DNA from: Thalassotalea sp.
GTDB taxonomy: Bacteria > Pseudomonadota > Gammaproteobacteria > Enterobacterales > Alteromonadaceae
Direction: 5' to 3'
DNA length: 64,000 nt
Assembly (NCBI GenBank): GCA_029237915.1
Contig: JAQWHD010000044.1
Span: 25,369-89,368 of the forward strand
In this document: piece after piece, positions 36,400 through 46,312 of the stretch
Layout of the letters: the number at the start of each line of letters is the position of its first letter
Position numbering within the stretch: position 1 is the first letter of the stretch
Program-made: the position numbers and the translations under genes
Notes under the pieces: model-generated
The model's database searches: none
What the model was told of the DNA's origin: nothing
The model's input: only the letters and a program-made list of their open reading frames with translations

Positions 36400-37560
36400 A
36401 TGTACAAAGTGTTTAAGCTGTCTAAAGTGCTTTTTGCCCTTCTTATACTATCTAGTTCAGTCGCACTCGCGGCAGAAGAGCAGAAAGTAATGGAAGGTCA
36501 GGTTGACACAACTTCTGAAGAAGCCCATGTTGATCCATGGCAGGTAAATGTCCCGCACGTACCGAGAGACTACGACTGGCTGTTACTTAAAAATGGTGAA
36601 CTATTCAAAGGTGAAGTGCAAACCATGTATCAGGAGAGTATGGAATTTGATTCTGATGAAGTCGGTGTTATCTCTATAGATATGGATGATATTGCCCAGC
36701 TGCGCGGCAAGCAAATCATGAGCATACGTTTTGAAGACGACAGTGTGGTTGAAGGCCGCATGGTACTTAGCAATAATACCGTATCATTTGTAGAACACCC
36801 AGGTAAAACATTTCCTCGCAAAAATATTCTTGCTATTGCACCTTCAGAAGCTAGTGGTGAAAGCCTATGGAGTGGCGAAATTAGCTTAGGTATTAACTAT
36901 AAAGACGGTAATACTGAAAAATTTGATTACAGCTCACAACTTAAACTACGACGCTTAACCGCTGTTGACAGAATTTATATTAATCTAATTGCCAACTACT
37001 CAGCAACCAAAGATGCGGAAACCAAAGAAAAACTCAAAACAATAGAGAATAGACGTTTTACCGCATCTTATGATTGGTTTTTCTCTCGCCGTGTTTTCTT
37101 TAGAATACCAAGCTTTGAATACTATTCTGACGAATTTAAAAATATAGATTACCAGCTAACTCTTGGTGTCGCTATTGGTTACGTTATGGCCGACAAAGCG
37201 GATTTCACCTGGGATGTGCACACAGGTCCTAGCGTTTTATACACTCAATATGATCAAGTGTTACCTGGCGAAGATGAACACCATACCTCACCAGTTATCG
37301 AGTTTGGTTCTAGAATGAATAAAGATCTTACTTCCGATATTGAGTACTTCTTAGACTACACAGTTAAATTTGTTGATGAGCAATCAGGCGCTGCATTGCA
37401 TCATTTAGAGACCGGCCTAGATATAGAATTAATCAGTGATTTTGATTTAACTATTAAATTTATTGTCGATAGAATTGAAAAACCGACACCTGATGAAAAT
37501 GGTATCTTTCCAGAAAAAGATGATCACGTATTAGTTGTTGGTGTGACTTATAGCTTCTAG
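36400..37560 (+). CDS. DUF481 outer-membrane beta-barrel protein (YdiY-like)
   Basis: This 386-residue protein has a signal peptide (about 1-24, ending ALAA), then a domain that looks like a small periplasmic fold (about 48-145; LLLKNGELFKGEVQ, IRFEDDSVVEGRM). A DUF481 beta-barrel follows (about 155-386; WSGEISLGINYKDGNTEKFDY) ending in GVTYSF, a C-terminal aromatic suited for BAM insertion. Found widely in Alteromonadales; function unknown. It has its own terminator. Confidence 0.85.
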   Translation: MYKVFKLSKVLFALLILSSSVALAAEEQKVMEGQVDTTSEEAHVDPWQVNVPHVPRDYDWLLLKNGELFKGEVQTMYQESMEFDSDEVGVISIDMDDIAQLRGKQIMSIRFEDDSVVEGRMVLSNNTVSFVEHPGKTFPRKNILAIAPSEASGESLWSGEISLGINYKDGNTEKFDYSSQLKLRRLTAVDRIYINLIANYSATKDAETKEKLKTIENRRFTASYDWFFSRRVFFRIPSFEYYSDEFKNIDYQLTLGVAIGYVMADKADFTWDVHTGPSVLYTQYDQVLPGEDEHHTSPVIEFGSRMNKDLTSDIEYFLDYTVKFVDEQSGAALHHLETGLDIELISDFDLTIKFIVDRIEKPTPDENGIFPEKDDHVLVVGVTYSF

Positions 37561-37584
37561 TTGCTAATATACCAAAACTCAGAC

Positions 37585-37618
37585 AAAAAAAAGGACATCA
37601 ATTGATGTCCTTTTTTTT
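37585..37618. terminator. Terminator after the DUF481 gene
   Basis: A perfect self-complementary stem AAGGACATCA-ATTGATGTCCTT is flanked by 8 A and 8 T, so it can act in both directions (DUF481 gene on plus, small membrane gene on minus). Confidence 0.9.
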
Positions 37619-37655
37619 GATTTTATAAAACTGAAACTGCTCGATGTTGATTTCG

Positions 37656-37820
37656 CTATTTGTTCGCATCCGGGTCAATACCATTACGTATTTTTTCCAT
37701 ACGTTCTGTGTGTTGATGATGAGACTTCAAGGCTTTATTTGCAAACACAGCAATAATCACCACAATAGGTATCAGTAAAGACAGTATTTCGGGTTTTAAC
37801 ACACTAGATAAAGCTTCCAT
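37656..37820 (-). CDS. Small single-span membrane protein (54 residues)
   Basis: A 54-codon frame starts at the ATG at 37818-37820 with AGGAGT 5 nt upstream. It begins MEALSSVLKPEILSLL, has one hydrophobic helix (about 12-27, LLIPIVVIIAVFA) and a charged tail HHQHTERMEKIRNGIDPDA. The ERMEKIRNGIDP tail resembles the linker after the first helix of DUF6249-type proteins (compare RLAIEKGDMI in the gene at 5226). It may be a short relative. The strong ribosome site and adjacent terminator support it as real. Function unknown. Confidence 0.7.
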   Translation of the reverse strand: MEALSSVLKPEILSLLIPIVVIIAVFANKALKSHHQHTERMEKIRNGIDPDANK

Positions 37821-37858
37821 TTAAACTCCTGACACTTTTAAGTAATGATTAATGAGTC

Positions 37859-38257
37859 TTACTCTTCGAAATAGGTACCCCAACCATCGTAATCAACTTT
37901 ATTCTTTTTGGCAAATTCAAACATAACTTTGGTTTCAGCTTTAATATCTTCTTCATCTAAGTATTGTTCGGTAGCGATATCAAAAGCAAATACACGAGCG
38001 CCATTTTCTAATTCAGCTTCTTCTGGCTCTTCGACTTCTAAGCCTAGTTTAAATGCAGCAATAGCCGCGCTCTCTAGTACATCGAAGTTACTGCTAGCAA
38101 AGTGATGTTCTATGGTATGCAATGCATCATCATTAGAGCCATCTTCTAAAAGCTCATTAACTAGCTCGTCGGTATGATCAAACCACTGCTGTAATTCTGG
38201 GTCATCTGTGGTGATAGGATCTTGGACTTGCTCTTCACTTGTTGTTTGTTCTGTCAT
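37859..38257 (-). CDS. rraB: Ribonuclease E inhibitor RraB
   Basis: This acidic 132-residue protein starts at MTEQTTSE, the ATG at 38255-38257, which is 4 bp after the plsC stop. The open frame runs 22 codons further into plsC, but the product before that Met is unlike the family. Marks of RraB are NDDALHTIEHHFASSNFDVLESAA, FKLGLEVEEPEEAE and DYDGWGTYFEE. RraB binds RNase E and lowers its activity on a set of transcripts. It is co-transcribed with plsC. Confidence 0.88.
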   Translation of the reverse strand: MTEQTTSEEQVQDPITTDDPELQQWFDHTDELVNELLEDGSNDDALHTIEHHFASSNFDVLESAAIAAFKLGLEVEEPEEAELENGARVFAFDIATEQYLDEEDIKAETKVMFEFAKKNKVDYDGWGTYFEE

Positions 38258-38261
38258 TATC

Positions 38262-39011
38262 TTATCCTGCTTTTTTGCTATCAGAAACAGTAAATGGATT
38301 ACCTGCCTCATCACTGATTTCATTAATCTTTGCTAACATCAATTCATGGGTACTATTAGCAACGTGGCGTATTGAAGTATTTGAATCATCATTTAACTCA
38401 ATTGGCGGTAAAAATTCAACGATCATTTTACCGTTATTCCAACGATTTAATTTAACCATGTCATGCGAATTACTTACGCAAATAGGCACAATTGGCACAC
38501 CGGCTTGTTTTGCAGTATGAAATGCCCCTGTTTTAAAAGGTAGTAGACCACGGCCATAACTACGAGTACCTTCAGGGAATAACCATACTGACAATTTATT
38601 CTCGCGCATTTTTTGAGCAGCTGTCGAAATGGTATTATGTGCTTTAGAGCGATTGCTACGGTCAATTAATATATTACCGGTAAACCAGTACATTTGCCCA
38701 AAAAATGGGATCCAGCGCAGACTCTTTTTACCTATGGTTACTGTTCGCTCAGGTAATGCTGCACTGATAGTAAACACGTCATAACTGTTTTGATGATTGG
38801 CGACATATACTACAGGCCCTTCTTCTTGCTGACCGGTCGGCTTTCTTATTTCAACATCAATGCCAAATAACTTGGCCAGTTTACCCATATATTTAGCCGT
38901 TGTATGAGCATTGTTTTTACTTTTTGGTCTAACCATACAAAGTAAAATTGAAGATAAACTAATGACAAAAATTAAAATCGTTGCCAAGATAATACGAACT
39001 ACAGCTAACAC
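38262..39011 (-). CDS. plsC: 1-acyl-sn-glycerol-3-phosphate acyltransferase
   Basis: This 249-residue enzyme acylates lysophosphatidic acid to phosphatidic acid at the inner membrane. I take the GTG at 39009-39011 (GGAG 6-7 nt upstream, and MLAVVRIILATILIF matches the E. coli opening) rather than the TTG four codons earlier. The acyltransferase motifs are complete: NHQNSYD (72-78), FPEGTR (145-150) and VPIVPICVS. A membrane anchor covers about 5-25. rraB follows 4 bp later. Confidence 0.93.
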   Translation of the reverse strand: MLAVVRIILATILIFVISLSSILLCMVRPKSKNNAHTTAKYMGKLAKLFGIDVEIRKPTGQQEEGPVVYVANHQNSYDVFTISAALPERTVTIGKKSLRWIPFFGQMYWFTGNILIDRSNRSKAHNTISTAAQKMRENKLSVWLFPEGTRSYGRGLLPFKTGAFHTAKQAGVPIVPICVSNSHDMVKLNRWNNGKMIVEFLPPIELNDDSNTSIRHVANSTHELMLAKINEISDEAGNPFTVSDSKKAG

Positions 39012-39129
39012 TACAATCTCCAAAGCTTAAGTAGAATAAATACAAAACTTATTTACCAATTCTTCAAAAAAATCGATAAACAATAATAAAGGCGCAATTA
39101 TACACAAAGTTAGCTTACAGCGCATATAC

Positions 39130-39163
39130 AAAAAAACCAGTTATTAAAATAACTGGTTTTTTT
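39130..39163 (-). terminator. Terminator of parC
   Basis: Stem AACCAGTTATT / AATAACTGGTT with a short A loop is flanked by A and T runs. It lies 33 bp past the parC stop. Confidence 0.85.
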
Positions 39164-39195
39164 AAATTCGCAACGAGCCTAGCTAGTGATAATTG

Positions 39196-41454
39196 CTATT
39201 CGTCTTCACCAACTTTTATTGATTCTACTCGCTGTAAACCTCTAGGCAGTTTATTGCCTCGACGCCCTCGCTCTCCACGATAATGTTCAAGATCAGATGG
39301 TTTAAGGGTAAGTTTGCGCTTACCTGCAAATAAAGTAATTGCTTGCTCGGCGTTAATAATACTTAAAATTGTGACAAATTCTTCTCGGCTTTTTGCTCTA
39401 GCCGTTGGAATGTTGATTATCTTATTACCCTTACCTTTACTTAGTTGCGGTAAATCTTTTAAAGGAAAGATTAACATTCTTCCTTCAGTGGTAATGGATA
39501 AACAAAGCTGCTCTTCAATATTATTAACTTGTACTGGTGATAATACTTTTGCCGCTTGCGGCAGACTTAATAACGCTTTACCATTTTTATTACGGCTAAC
39601 CATATCGGAAAAGCTACCAATAAAGCCATAACCAGAGTCACTGGCGAGTAAGAATTTTTGTTCGTCATCCGCCATAACCACATTGGTAAATGTTTCACCT
39701 GCAGCCAAATTAAAGCGGCCGGTTAGCGGTTCACCTTGGCTTCTTGCTGATGGCAAGGTGTGTGCATCGGTTGCAAAAGCGCGACCTGATGAATCAATAA
39801 ATACCGCTGGGCTATTACTACGCCCTTTGGCGGAGCATAGATATTCATCGCCCGACTTATAACTTAACGCATTAGCATCAATATCATGGCCTTTAGCAGC
39901 CCTTGCCCAGCCTTTATCAGAAACTACTACAGTGACAGGCTCTGATGGCATAAGGTCTTTTTCATTTAACGCTTTTGATTCAGTTCGCTCAACGATTTGA
40001 GAACGACGGTCATCGCCAAAGTCTTTAGCTGCGGCTAATATTTCTTTTTTCATTAGCGTATTCATACGCGCTTTAGAGCCAAGCGTTGTTTCTAAATAAT
40101 CTCTTTCTTTTGCTAACTCGTCTTGCTCTGCTCGAATCTTTATCTCTTCAAGCTTAGCTAATTGACGAAGTTTGATTTCTAGAATTGCTTCAGCTTGGGT
40201 TTTGCTTAACGCAAAACGTGACATTAATTCAGCTTTAGGGTCGTCATATTCGCGAATAATGGCAATTACTTCATCAATATTAAGATAAGCAATTAATAAG
40301 CCGTCTAAAATATGTAAGCGTGCTAAGACCTTATCAAGGCGGTATTGTAATTTACGGCGAATGGTTTCGCGGCGATACTCTAACCACTCAGCTAAAATTG
40401 TTTTTAAATTTTTAACTGCTGGGCGGTTATCTAAGCCAATCATATTGATGTTCACACGATAACTTTTTTCTAAGTCTGTGGTCGCAAATAAATGCTGCAT
40501 CAATTGTTCTATATCGACGCGATTAGAACGAGGAACTACCACTAATCTAGTTGGGTTTTCATGATCTGACTCATCACGTAAATCGACTACCATAGGCAGT
40601 TTCTTGGCGACCATTTGTGCAGCGATTTGCTCTAATATTTTACCACCTGCGGCTTGATGTGGCAGAGAGGTAATAACAATATCACCTTGTACCACATCAT
40701 AAACAGCGCGCATTTTAATGCTACCGCGACCGGTTTCATAAATTTTATTGATTTCAGCTTTAGGAGTAATTATTTCAGCGTCTGTCGGGTAATCAGGGCC
40801 TTTGACATATTCAAGTAAATCGGTAACTTCAGCCTTAGGCTTTTCAATTAAATGCACACATGCATCGGCAATTTCGCGAACGTTATGCGGCGGAATATCC
40901 GTTGCCATACCAACAGCAATACCTGTGATACCATTTAATAATATATGAGGAAGACGAGCGGGTAAGGTTTTTGGCTCTTTCATGGTGCCATCAAAGTTCG
41001 GCGCCCAATCGACTGTTCCTTGTCCTAGCTCAGATAATAATACTTCACTGAATTTTGATAATTTTGCTTCGGTATAACGCATTGCGGCAAACGATTTAGG
41101 ATCATCGGGAGCACCCCAGTTACCTTGACCATCAACTAAAGGGTAACGGTAAGAGAAAGGTTGGGCCATTAATACCATAGCTTCGTAACAGGCCGAATCT
41201 CCATGCGGATGGAATTTACCTAACACATCACCGACAGTACGTGCAGATTTTTTATACTTTGCACCTGCGTTTAAACCGAGTTCCGACATTGCATAAATTA
41301 TGCGGCGTTGTACTGGTTTTAAACCATCACCTATGTGCGGCAAAGCCCTATCCATGATCACGTACATAGAATAGTTTAAATAGGCATCCTCAGTAAAACG
41401 TCGAAGCGGTAGCTGTTCAACGCCATCAAGATTAAATTCGACTGCATCAGACAT
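39196..41454 (-). CDS. parC: DNA topoisomerase IV subunit A
   Basis: This 752-residue subunit is the DNA breaking-rejoining half of topoisomerase IV, which decatenates daughter chromosomes. The catalytic Tyr is Y127 in [10 protein letters not shown]. The quinolone-determining segment [13 protein letters not shown] (82-94) has S87 and E91, the wild-type residues. The C-terminal domain (about 500-740) is the beta-pinwheel. Its partner parE is on the same strand at 42928-44817, separated by two small genes. Confidence 0.97.
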   Translation of the reverse strand: MSDAVEFNLDGVEQLPLRRFTEDAYLNYSMYVIMDRALPHIGDGLKPVQRRIIYAMSELGLNAGAKYKKSARTVGDVLGKFHPHGDSACYEAMVLMAQPFSYRYPLVDGQGNWGAPDDPKSFAAMRYTEAKLSKFSEVLLSELGQGTVDWAPNFDGTMKEPKTLPARLPHILLNGITGIAVGMATDIPPHNVREIADACVHLIEKPKAEVTDLLEYVKGPDYPTDAEIITPKAEINKIYETGRGSIKMRAVYDVVQGDIVITSLPHQAAGGKILEQIAAQMVAKKLPMVVDLRDESDHENPTRLVVVPRSNRVDIEQLMQHLFATTDLEKSYRVNINMIGLDNRPAVKNLKTILAEWLEYRRETIRRKLQYRLDKVLARLHILDGLLIAYLNIDEVIAIIREYDDPKAELMSRFALSKTQAEAILEIKLRQLAKLEEIKIRAEQDELAKERDYLETTLGSKARMNTLMKKEILAAAKDFGDDRRSQIVERTESKALNEKDLMPSEPVTVVVSDKGWARAAKGHDIDANALSYKSGDEYLCSAKGRSNSPAVFIDSSGRAFATDAHTLPSARSQGEPLTGRFNLAAGETFTNVVMADDEQKFLLASDSGYGFIGSFSDMVSRNKNGKALLSLPQAAKVLSPVQVNNIEEQLCLSITTEGRMLIFPLKDLPQLSKGKGNKIINIPTARAKSREEFVTILSIINAEQAITLFAGKRKLTLKPSDLEHYRGERGRRGNKLPRGLQRVESIKVGEDE

Positions 41455-41597
41455 AAATGGTGATTCCCTAAAGTGAGCGCTTAGCGCCCAATATTATTAT
41501 AATTTTTAATTACTTCTACTTTAGCCCAAAACAGCCTAGCACTGAATAGGCTTTTAACAATTTATTTAACTTTTCTGTATTAAAACTAGTAAATAGC

Positions 41598-42023
41598 TTA
41601 TTTCTTACTATAAATTTTATCCGCTAACGCTATATCCCAAAAACTTGCTTCAATTTTATGACCTTCGGGGTCGATAACAAAACTGCCGTAATAAGGTTCA
41701 CCGTATTCAGCTCGACCTCCGGGCTTGCCATTACACTTTGCCCCAGCAGCTATTGCCACCTTATAAAAATTATCAACTTGCTCTTTACTCGTTGCCATAA
41801 AACCAATGTGAGAACCATTAGCAACCGTTGCAGATTGTTGATCAAAAGGAATTTGTAGCCAGAAAGTTGGGTAGCCTTTGCCATAAGCAACCGCTTGTTC
41901 GTGATTGGTCACCCGTTTGATATTTAACGTAGCTAACACTGGATCATAGAATTTAATCGCTTTCGGCAAATCATTGCTGCCGATAGAAAGGTGGCAAATG
42001 GTTTTATCTTGTTGGTTTAACAT
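41598..42023 (-). CDS. VOC family (glyoxalase/bleomycin-resistance fold) protein
   Basis: This 141-residue single VOC module has a metal-site pattern: H9 in ICHLSIGSND, the later HIGFMA, and E-type ligand in DPEGHKIEASFWD. It resembles the glyoxalase-like family with KAIKFYDPVLATLNIKRV. Substrate unknown. It lies between parC and the SYLF lipoprotein on the same strand, with spacing that suggests separate transcription. Confidence 0.82.
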   Translation of the reverse strand: MLNQQDKTICHLSIGSNDLPKAIKFYDPVLATLNIKRVTNHEQAVAYGKGYPTFWLQIPFDQQSATVANGSHIGFMATSKEQVDNFYKVAIAAGAKCNGKPGGRAEYGEPYYGSFVIDPEGHKIEASFWDIALADKIYSKK

Positions 42024-42173
42024 AAATATAAGCCCTAATATGCTTGGGATTTTAACTCGTTTTATATTATGTATTTAAAGGATGGTTGGCAATGGAACTT
42101 TAAGATTATTGAAATTTCTGTAATAAAAAAGGCAAGATAACTCTTGCCCTATAATTAGATAATGAAATGCTAC

Positions 42174-42701
42174 TTACTGATTTAATTCTTCATTCATACT
42201 AAATTTCATGCCTTTAAGCATAGCTTGCATACTTAAACCAGTTTTATTAAATTGATAAACTGTGATATCGCCAATGACTAATCCATCAATCATAGAGTTC
42301 ATTGCTGTCGCTTCAACACGTTCATCAAAACTCCAACCTTCGTTGATGAATGATTGCATTTTTTCTTCTGTTTTGAACACAAAAACAATTCTGAAATCGC
42401 GACCGCCAACACCTAAACCAATGCCACCACCAATCACTTCCATATAAGTCTTTTCGGAGGTCAAATTATTATAAACCGCGCCATGACCATTACCTGTAGA
42501 TATTAAACCTAAATTTACCTCGGCAGCACTAAAAATTGCAAAACCTGGTGCATCATTAATTTCATGCAGTGTACCTGGGCTAACTTGTTCAATATCACCT
42601 AAGATTTTAGAATGTTGGCTTGCTATCTGCATACGGTTGTCCGCTGTAGTAGAGCATGCAGATAAAAGCAGGGCTAACAAGATTACGCTTATTCTTTTCA
42701 T
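42174..42701 (-). CDS. SYLF (YSC84) domain lipoprotein
   Basis: This 175-residue protein has a lipobox LLSAC (C16) and the SYLF/YSC84 domain: PGFAIFSAAEVNLGLISTGNGHGAVY, EVIGGGIGLGVGGRDFRIVFVF. In eukaryotes the domain binds phosphoinositides; bacterial members are envelope lipoproteins of unknown function. Monocistronic. Confidence 0.82.
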   Translation of the reverse strand: MKRISVILLALLLSACSTTADNRMQIASQHSKILGDIEQVSPGTLHEINDAPGFAIFSAAEVNLGLISTGNGHGAVYNNLTSEKTYMEVIGGGIGLGVGGRDFRIVFVFKTEEKMQSFINEGWSFDERVEATAMNSMIDGLVIGDITVYQFNKTGLSMQAMLKGMKFSMNEELNQ

Positions 42702-42857
42702 GGGAAGATCCTAAAATTATAGATAGTGACTTACTAAATAATGTATTTGTTTTGTTAAATCTTAGTATAAAGAATATATAGGCTTTGTTTGAGGTAAAAC
42801 TGTTAGTAAATTGTAGTAATTATGTAACCAGCTTCATGCTAATTAAAAGACATAAAA

Positions 42858-42888
42858 AAACTCCCTTAGTATTATCTACTAAGAGAGT
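42858..42888 (-). terminator. Terminator of parE
   Basis: Arms AACTCCCTTAGTA and TACTAAGAGAGTT (one mismatch) have a 5-nt loop, followed on the minus strand by a T run. It lies 40 bp past parE. Confidence 0.8.
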
Positions 42889-42927
42889 TATCATCAATCT
42901 GAAGGAGGTTTTTAAAGCTAACTGATT

Positions 42928-44817
42928 TTAATCGAAATCGACTAAGTTACCTTTTTCTTGTAACCACTCTTTGCGATCGCCAGCACGTTTTTTAGATAAA
43001 AGCATATCCATCATTTCCATGGTGGTATCGAATTCATCAACAGTAAGTTGTACTAAACGACGAGTATTTGGGTCCATCGTTGTTTCACGCAGTTGTAGAG
43101 GGTTCATTTCACCCAATCCTTTAAAGCGCTGAACATTGACTTTACCGCGTTTTTTCTCAGCTTCAATTCGGTCTAAAATACCGTCTTTTTCTTGTTCATC
43201 TAGGGCATAGAAAACTTCTTTACCGATATCGACTCGGTACAGAGGAGGCATAGCAACAAAAACGTGCCCAGCTTGTACAAGTGGTAAAAAGTGTTGAGTA
43301 AACAAAGCACACAGTAAAGTCGCGATATGTAGACCATCAGAATCGGCATCGGCTAAAATACAAATTTTACCATAGCGTAATGTTGATAAATCTTCAGAGT
43401 CCGGATCGATACCAAGTGCCACTGAAATATCATGTATTTCTTGCGATGCCAGGATTTGTCCGGAATCGACTTCCCACGAATTTAAAATTTTACCACGTAG
43501 TGGCATTATTGCTTGAATGTCACGATCTCGTGCTTGCTTAGCACTACCACCAGCAGAGTCACCCTCTACTAAAAATAATTCAGTACGAGATATATCTTGT
43601 GAGCCACAATCGGTTAACTTACCCGGTAATGCTGGCCCTTGAGTTATCTTCTTACGAACAACTTTTTTACTGGCTCGCATGCGGCGCTGTGCATTTGATA
43701 TACAAAATTCAGCAAGCGTTTCGGCAATATCAGTATGCTCATTTAACCATAAGCTAAAAGAGTCTTTCACTACACCGGATACAAATGCCGCACATTGACG
43801 AGAAGACAAGCGTTCTTTCGTTTGACCGGCAAATTGTGGGTCTTGAATTTTAACCGATAAAATATAAGAACATTTATCCCAAATATCATCAGGCGTTAAT
43901 TTAACACCTCTTGGGATCAAGTTACGAAATTCACAAAACTCGCGCATCGAATCTAATAAACCTTGGCGTAAACCGTTTACATGTGTACCGCCTTGAATAG
44001 TAGGGATGAGGTTAACGTAGCTCTCACCAATACTTTCACCACCTTCAGGTAACCAACTAACCGCCCAATCAACCATTTCATTTTTAGCTGCGAATGCACC
44101 AACAAATGGTTGTTCTGGTAGATTTACATATCCTGAAATGGCTTCTTTTAGATAATCTTCTAAACCATTTTGATAACACCAAGTTTCTTTATTACCGGTG
44201 TTTTTATCATGAAATTTAATGGTTAAACCTGGGCATAAAACGGCCTTGGCTTTTAAAATATGAAGCATTTTTGAAACTGAAAATTTTGGCGTATCAAAGT
44301 AACTAGCATCAGGCCAAAAATGAACCGTTGTACCGGTATTTCTTTTACCAACAGTCCCGACTTCAGTTAAGTCAGATACTTTTTCACCATGTTCAAACGC
44401 CATTTCGAACACTTTTTGGTCGCGTTTAACACTAACTTCTACTCGGTTAGATAAAGCATTTACAACCGAAATACCTACCCCGTGTAAACCACCGGAGAAC
44501 TGGTAGTTTTTATTAGAAAATTTACCACCCGCATGCAATCGACAAAAGATCAATTCAACACCGGGTACACCTTCTTCTGGGTGAATATCAGTCGGCATAC
44601 CACGGCCATCATCAGAAACTTCTAAAGATTGGTCTTCGTGCAGTACAACTGAAATATTTTGTGCATGTCCCGCTAACGCTTCATCGACAGAGTTATCAAT
44701 TACCTCTTGCCCTAAATGATTGGGGCGCATGGTATCGGTATACATACCGGGACGTCGACGAACAGGATCTAGGCCACTTAGGACCTCGATGGATTCGGAA
44801 TTATATTGATCAGTCAT
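42928..44817 (-). CDS. parE: DNA topoisomerase IV subunit B
   Basis: This 629-residue ATPase subunit of topoisomerase IV has a GHKL ATPase domain (EVIDNSVDEALAG near 37-49, DDGRGMPTDIH, GGLHGVGISVVNAL), a transducer domain, and a TOPRIM domain with FLVEGDSAGGSAKQARDR near 410 and DADSDGLHIATLL. The length equals E. coli ParE (630). It is last in the nudF-yqiB-cpdA-yqiA-parE operon, as in E. coli. Confidence 0.97.
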   Translation of the reverse strand: MTDQYNSESIEVLSGLDPVRRRPGMYTDTMRPNHLGQEVIDNSVDEALAGHAQNISVVLHEDQSLEVSDDGRGMPTDIHPEEGVPGVELIFCRLHAGGKFSNKNYQFSGGLHGVGISVVNALSNRVEVSVKRDQKVFEMAFEHGEKVSDLTEVGTVGKRNTGTTVHFWPDASYFDTPKFSVSKMLHILKAKAVLCPGLTIKFHDKNTGNKETWCYQNGLEDYLKEAISGYVNLPEQPFVGAFAAKNEMVDWAVSWLPEGGESIGESYVNLIPTIQGGTHVNGLRQGLLDSMREFCEFRNLIPRGVKLTPDDIWDKCSYILSVKIQDPQFAGQTKERLSSRQCAAFVSGVVKDSFSLWLNEHTDIAETLAEFCISNAQRRMRASKKVVRKKITQGPALPGKLTDCGSQDISRTELFLVEGDSAGGSAKQARDRDIQAIMPLRGKILNSWEVDSGQILASQEIHDISVALGIDPDSEDLSTLRYGKICILADADSDGLHIATLLCALFTQHFLPLVQAGHVFVAMPPLYRVDIGKEVFYALDEQEKDGILDRIEAEKKRGKVNVQRFKGLGEMNPLQLRETTMDPNTRRLVQLTVDEFDTTMEMMDMLLSKKRAGDRKEWLQEKGNLVDFD

Positions 44818-44884
44818 GAATTATTCTGGCCATTAATTTTGTGGTTAACTTTATTGTTATTAATTTTGTATAAGTTTATTAGTC

Positions 44885-45460
44885 TTAAAACTGGAAAAAA
44901 CTAGAAATTTTAGGAAGCATTTGTTCGAAGTTAATAAAACTATGATCGCCACCTTGCTGCACTTCCAGTTTACAGTTGCCATACTTTGCAACCGCCTGTT
45001 GATAATCTAACACTTCATCCCCTGTTTGTACCATAACAAAAAACATTTTTTGTTGGCAAATTTCACTTTCTATTAACTTTAATTGTTGCATATGCTCTTT
45101 GGTTACTTGATAAACCTCTCCAGTATATGGATTTTCTTGTTCACCAATATAATCAGCTAACAGAAGATAAGGGGTTACAGCAGGGTTTATAAGAACGGCA
45201 GGACGCTTATATTTACTCACTAAGTAGGTTGCAAAATATCCACCAAGTGATGAACCGGTAAAATACCAGTCAATATTATTTTCTGCTTCAATTATTTGGC
45301 AAAGTTGTTTAATCGCTAGCTCTGGGGTTGATAATAATTGTGGTACAACAACGTCAATTTCTGGGTAATTGTCTTGCATATATTGCACAGTCAACTGCGC
45401 CTTTAGTGACTGCGGTGAACTATTAAAACCGTGGATAACTAATATTTTTTTCTTACTCAT
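44885..45460 (-). CDS. yqiA: Esterase YqiA
   Basis: This 191-residue alpha/beta hydrolase of the UPF0227/YqiA type opens KKKILVIHGFNSSPQSLKA, has nucleophile S71 in TGSSLGG (68-74), acid Asp in QTGDEVLDY and His in GGDHSF near the C-terminus. E. coli YqiA has activity on short acyl esters; the physiological substrate is unknown. Position in the conserved operon supports the name. Confidence 0.9.
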   Translation of the reverse strand: MSKKKILVIHGFNSSPQSLKAQLTVQYMQDNYPEIDVVVPQLLSTPELAIKQLCQIIEAENNIDWYFTGSSLGGYFATYLVSKYKRPAVLINPAVTPYLLLADYIGEQENPYTGEVYQVTKEHMQQLKLIESEICQQKMFFVMVQTGDEVLDYQQAVAKYGNCKLEVQQGGDHSFINFEQMLPKISSFFQF

Positions 45461-45509
45461 ATTTAGGGTTAACTATTCTTTAAAATTAGTAAAAACATTC
45501 AACTTGCGC

Positions 45510-46289
45510 TTATTTATCAAGATAAAATAGCTCAGTAGTATATTTATCATTGTTAAATAAATTGATTAGCCTATAGCCAGGTCCTTGCCTTAGTGCGCTA
45601 ACAGTTGTTGAGTTAGGATCAAACTGTATCGACGTAGCAGGACAAGCATGTACTGGGATAGAATATTCACTGCTCTTGTCAATAGTCAGGCCTTGGTGAA
45701 TATGACCATGAAAAATCCCTTTAATATTTTTACATTGATTTGCAACTTGCCAAAACTCTGTTTTATTTAGTAAGCCATGCTTATCGATAAAATAATTCAC
45801 ATCAATGGGATGATGATGCATAAACACTAAGCTATTTTTATTTTGACTTAAACCTTCAATGCGCGATAACTCTTGGTTATTAACAAAACCTGCAGGGGTA
45901 TCACTTTTAGAGTTCACTAAGATTAACTGCCAATGTTCAAGTTCAAGGTTTTTTGCTGCGCTTATTCGATCATGGGTTAAGTGTAATTGCAGTAACTCAA
46001 GCTCATCATGATTACCAGCAAGCCAGTAAAGATCGCACTCTAAATCGAAATTATCAATTGCATAGCTAAATGCCTGTTGAAATAATTGATAAGACTCGAT
46101 TGAATGATCTTGAGTTAGATCGCCAGTAAACACGATACAATTTAAATCATCGATAACAGATAACGCATTAAGCACGTTTAATAAATTTTGATAAACCAAA
46201 ACGCCATGATGCTCACCATCCGTTTGTGCGAACAAATGGCAATCACTAATTTGAGCAATAACAATTGGTGGAGATTGAGAGTTAATAAT
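45510..46289 (-). CDS. cpdA: 3',5'-cyclic-AMP phosphodiesterase, apparent AUU start
   Basis: The longest frame with a canonical start begins at a TTG (46233) and lacks the first metal motif. Upstream, in the same open frame, the sequence continues PPIVIAQISDCHLFAQ, which supplies the D-x-H metal ligands of class III phosphodiesterases. An in-frame TAA at 46302-46304 limits the gene, and no ATG, GTG or TTG lies between. ATT codons at 46287-46289 and 46284-46286 are the only plausible starts, preceded by GGAA. The 259-residue product then has FTGDLTQDH, AGNHDE, MHHHP and FHGHIHQ, all family motifs. CpdA degrades cAMP and so tunes CRP. Confidence 0.85.
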   Translation of the reverse strand: MINSQSPPIVIAQISDCHLFAQTDGEHHGVLVYQNLLNVLNALSVIDDLNCIVFTGDLTQDHSIESYQLFQQAFSYAIDNFDLECDLYWLAGNHDELELLQLHLTHDRISAAKNLELEHWQLILVNSKSDTPAGFVNNQELSRIEGLSQNKNSLVFMHHHPIDVNYFIDKHGLLNKTEFWQVANQCKNIKGIFHGHIHQGLTIDKSSEYSIPVHACPATSIQFDPNSTTVSALRQGPGYRLINLFNNDKYTTELFYLDK

Positions 46290-46312
46290 CTGAGTTCCAG
46301 TTTACATACTAA

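Noticed and set aside
45510..46235. cpdA starting at the TTG at 46233-46235
   Set aside because: This would delete the conserved D-x-H metal motif that is encoded just upstream in the same open frame.
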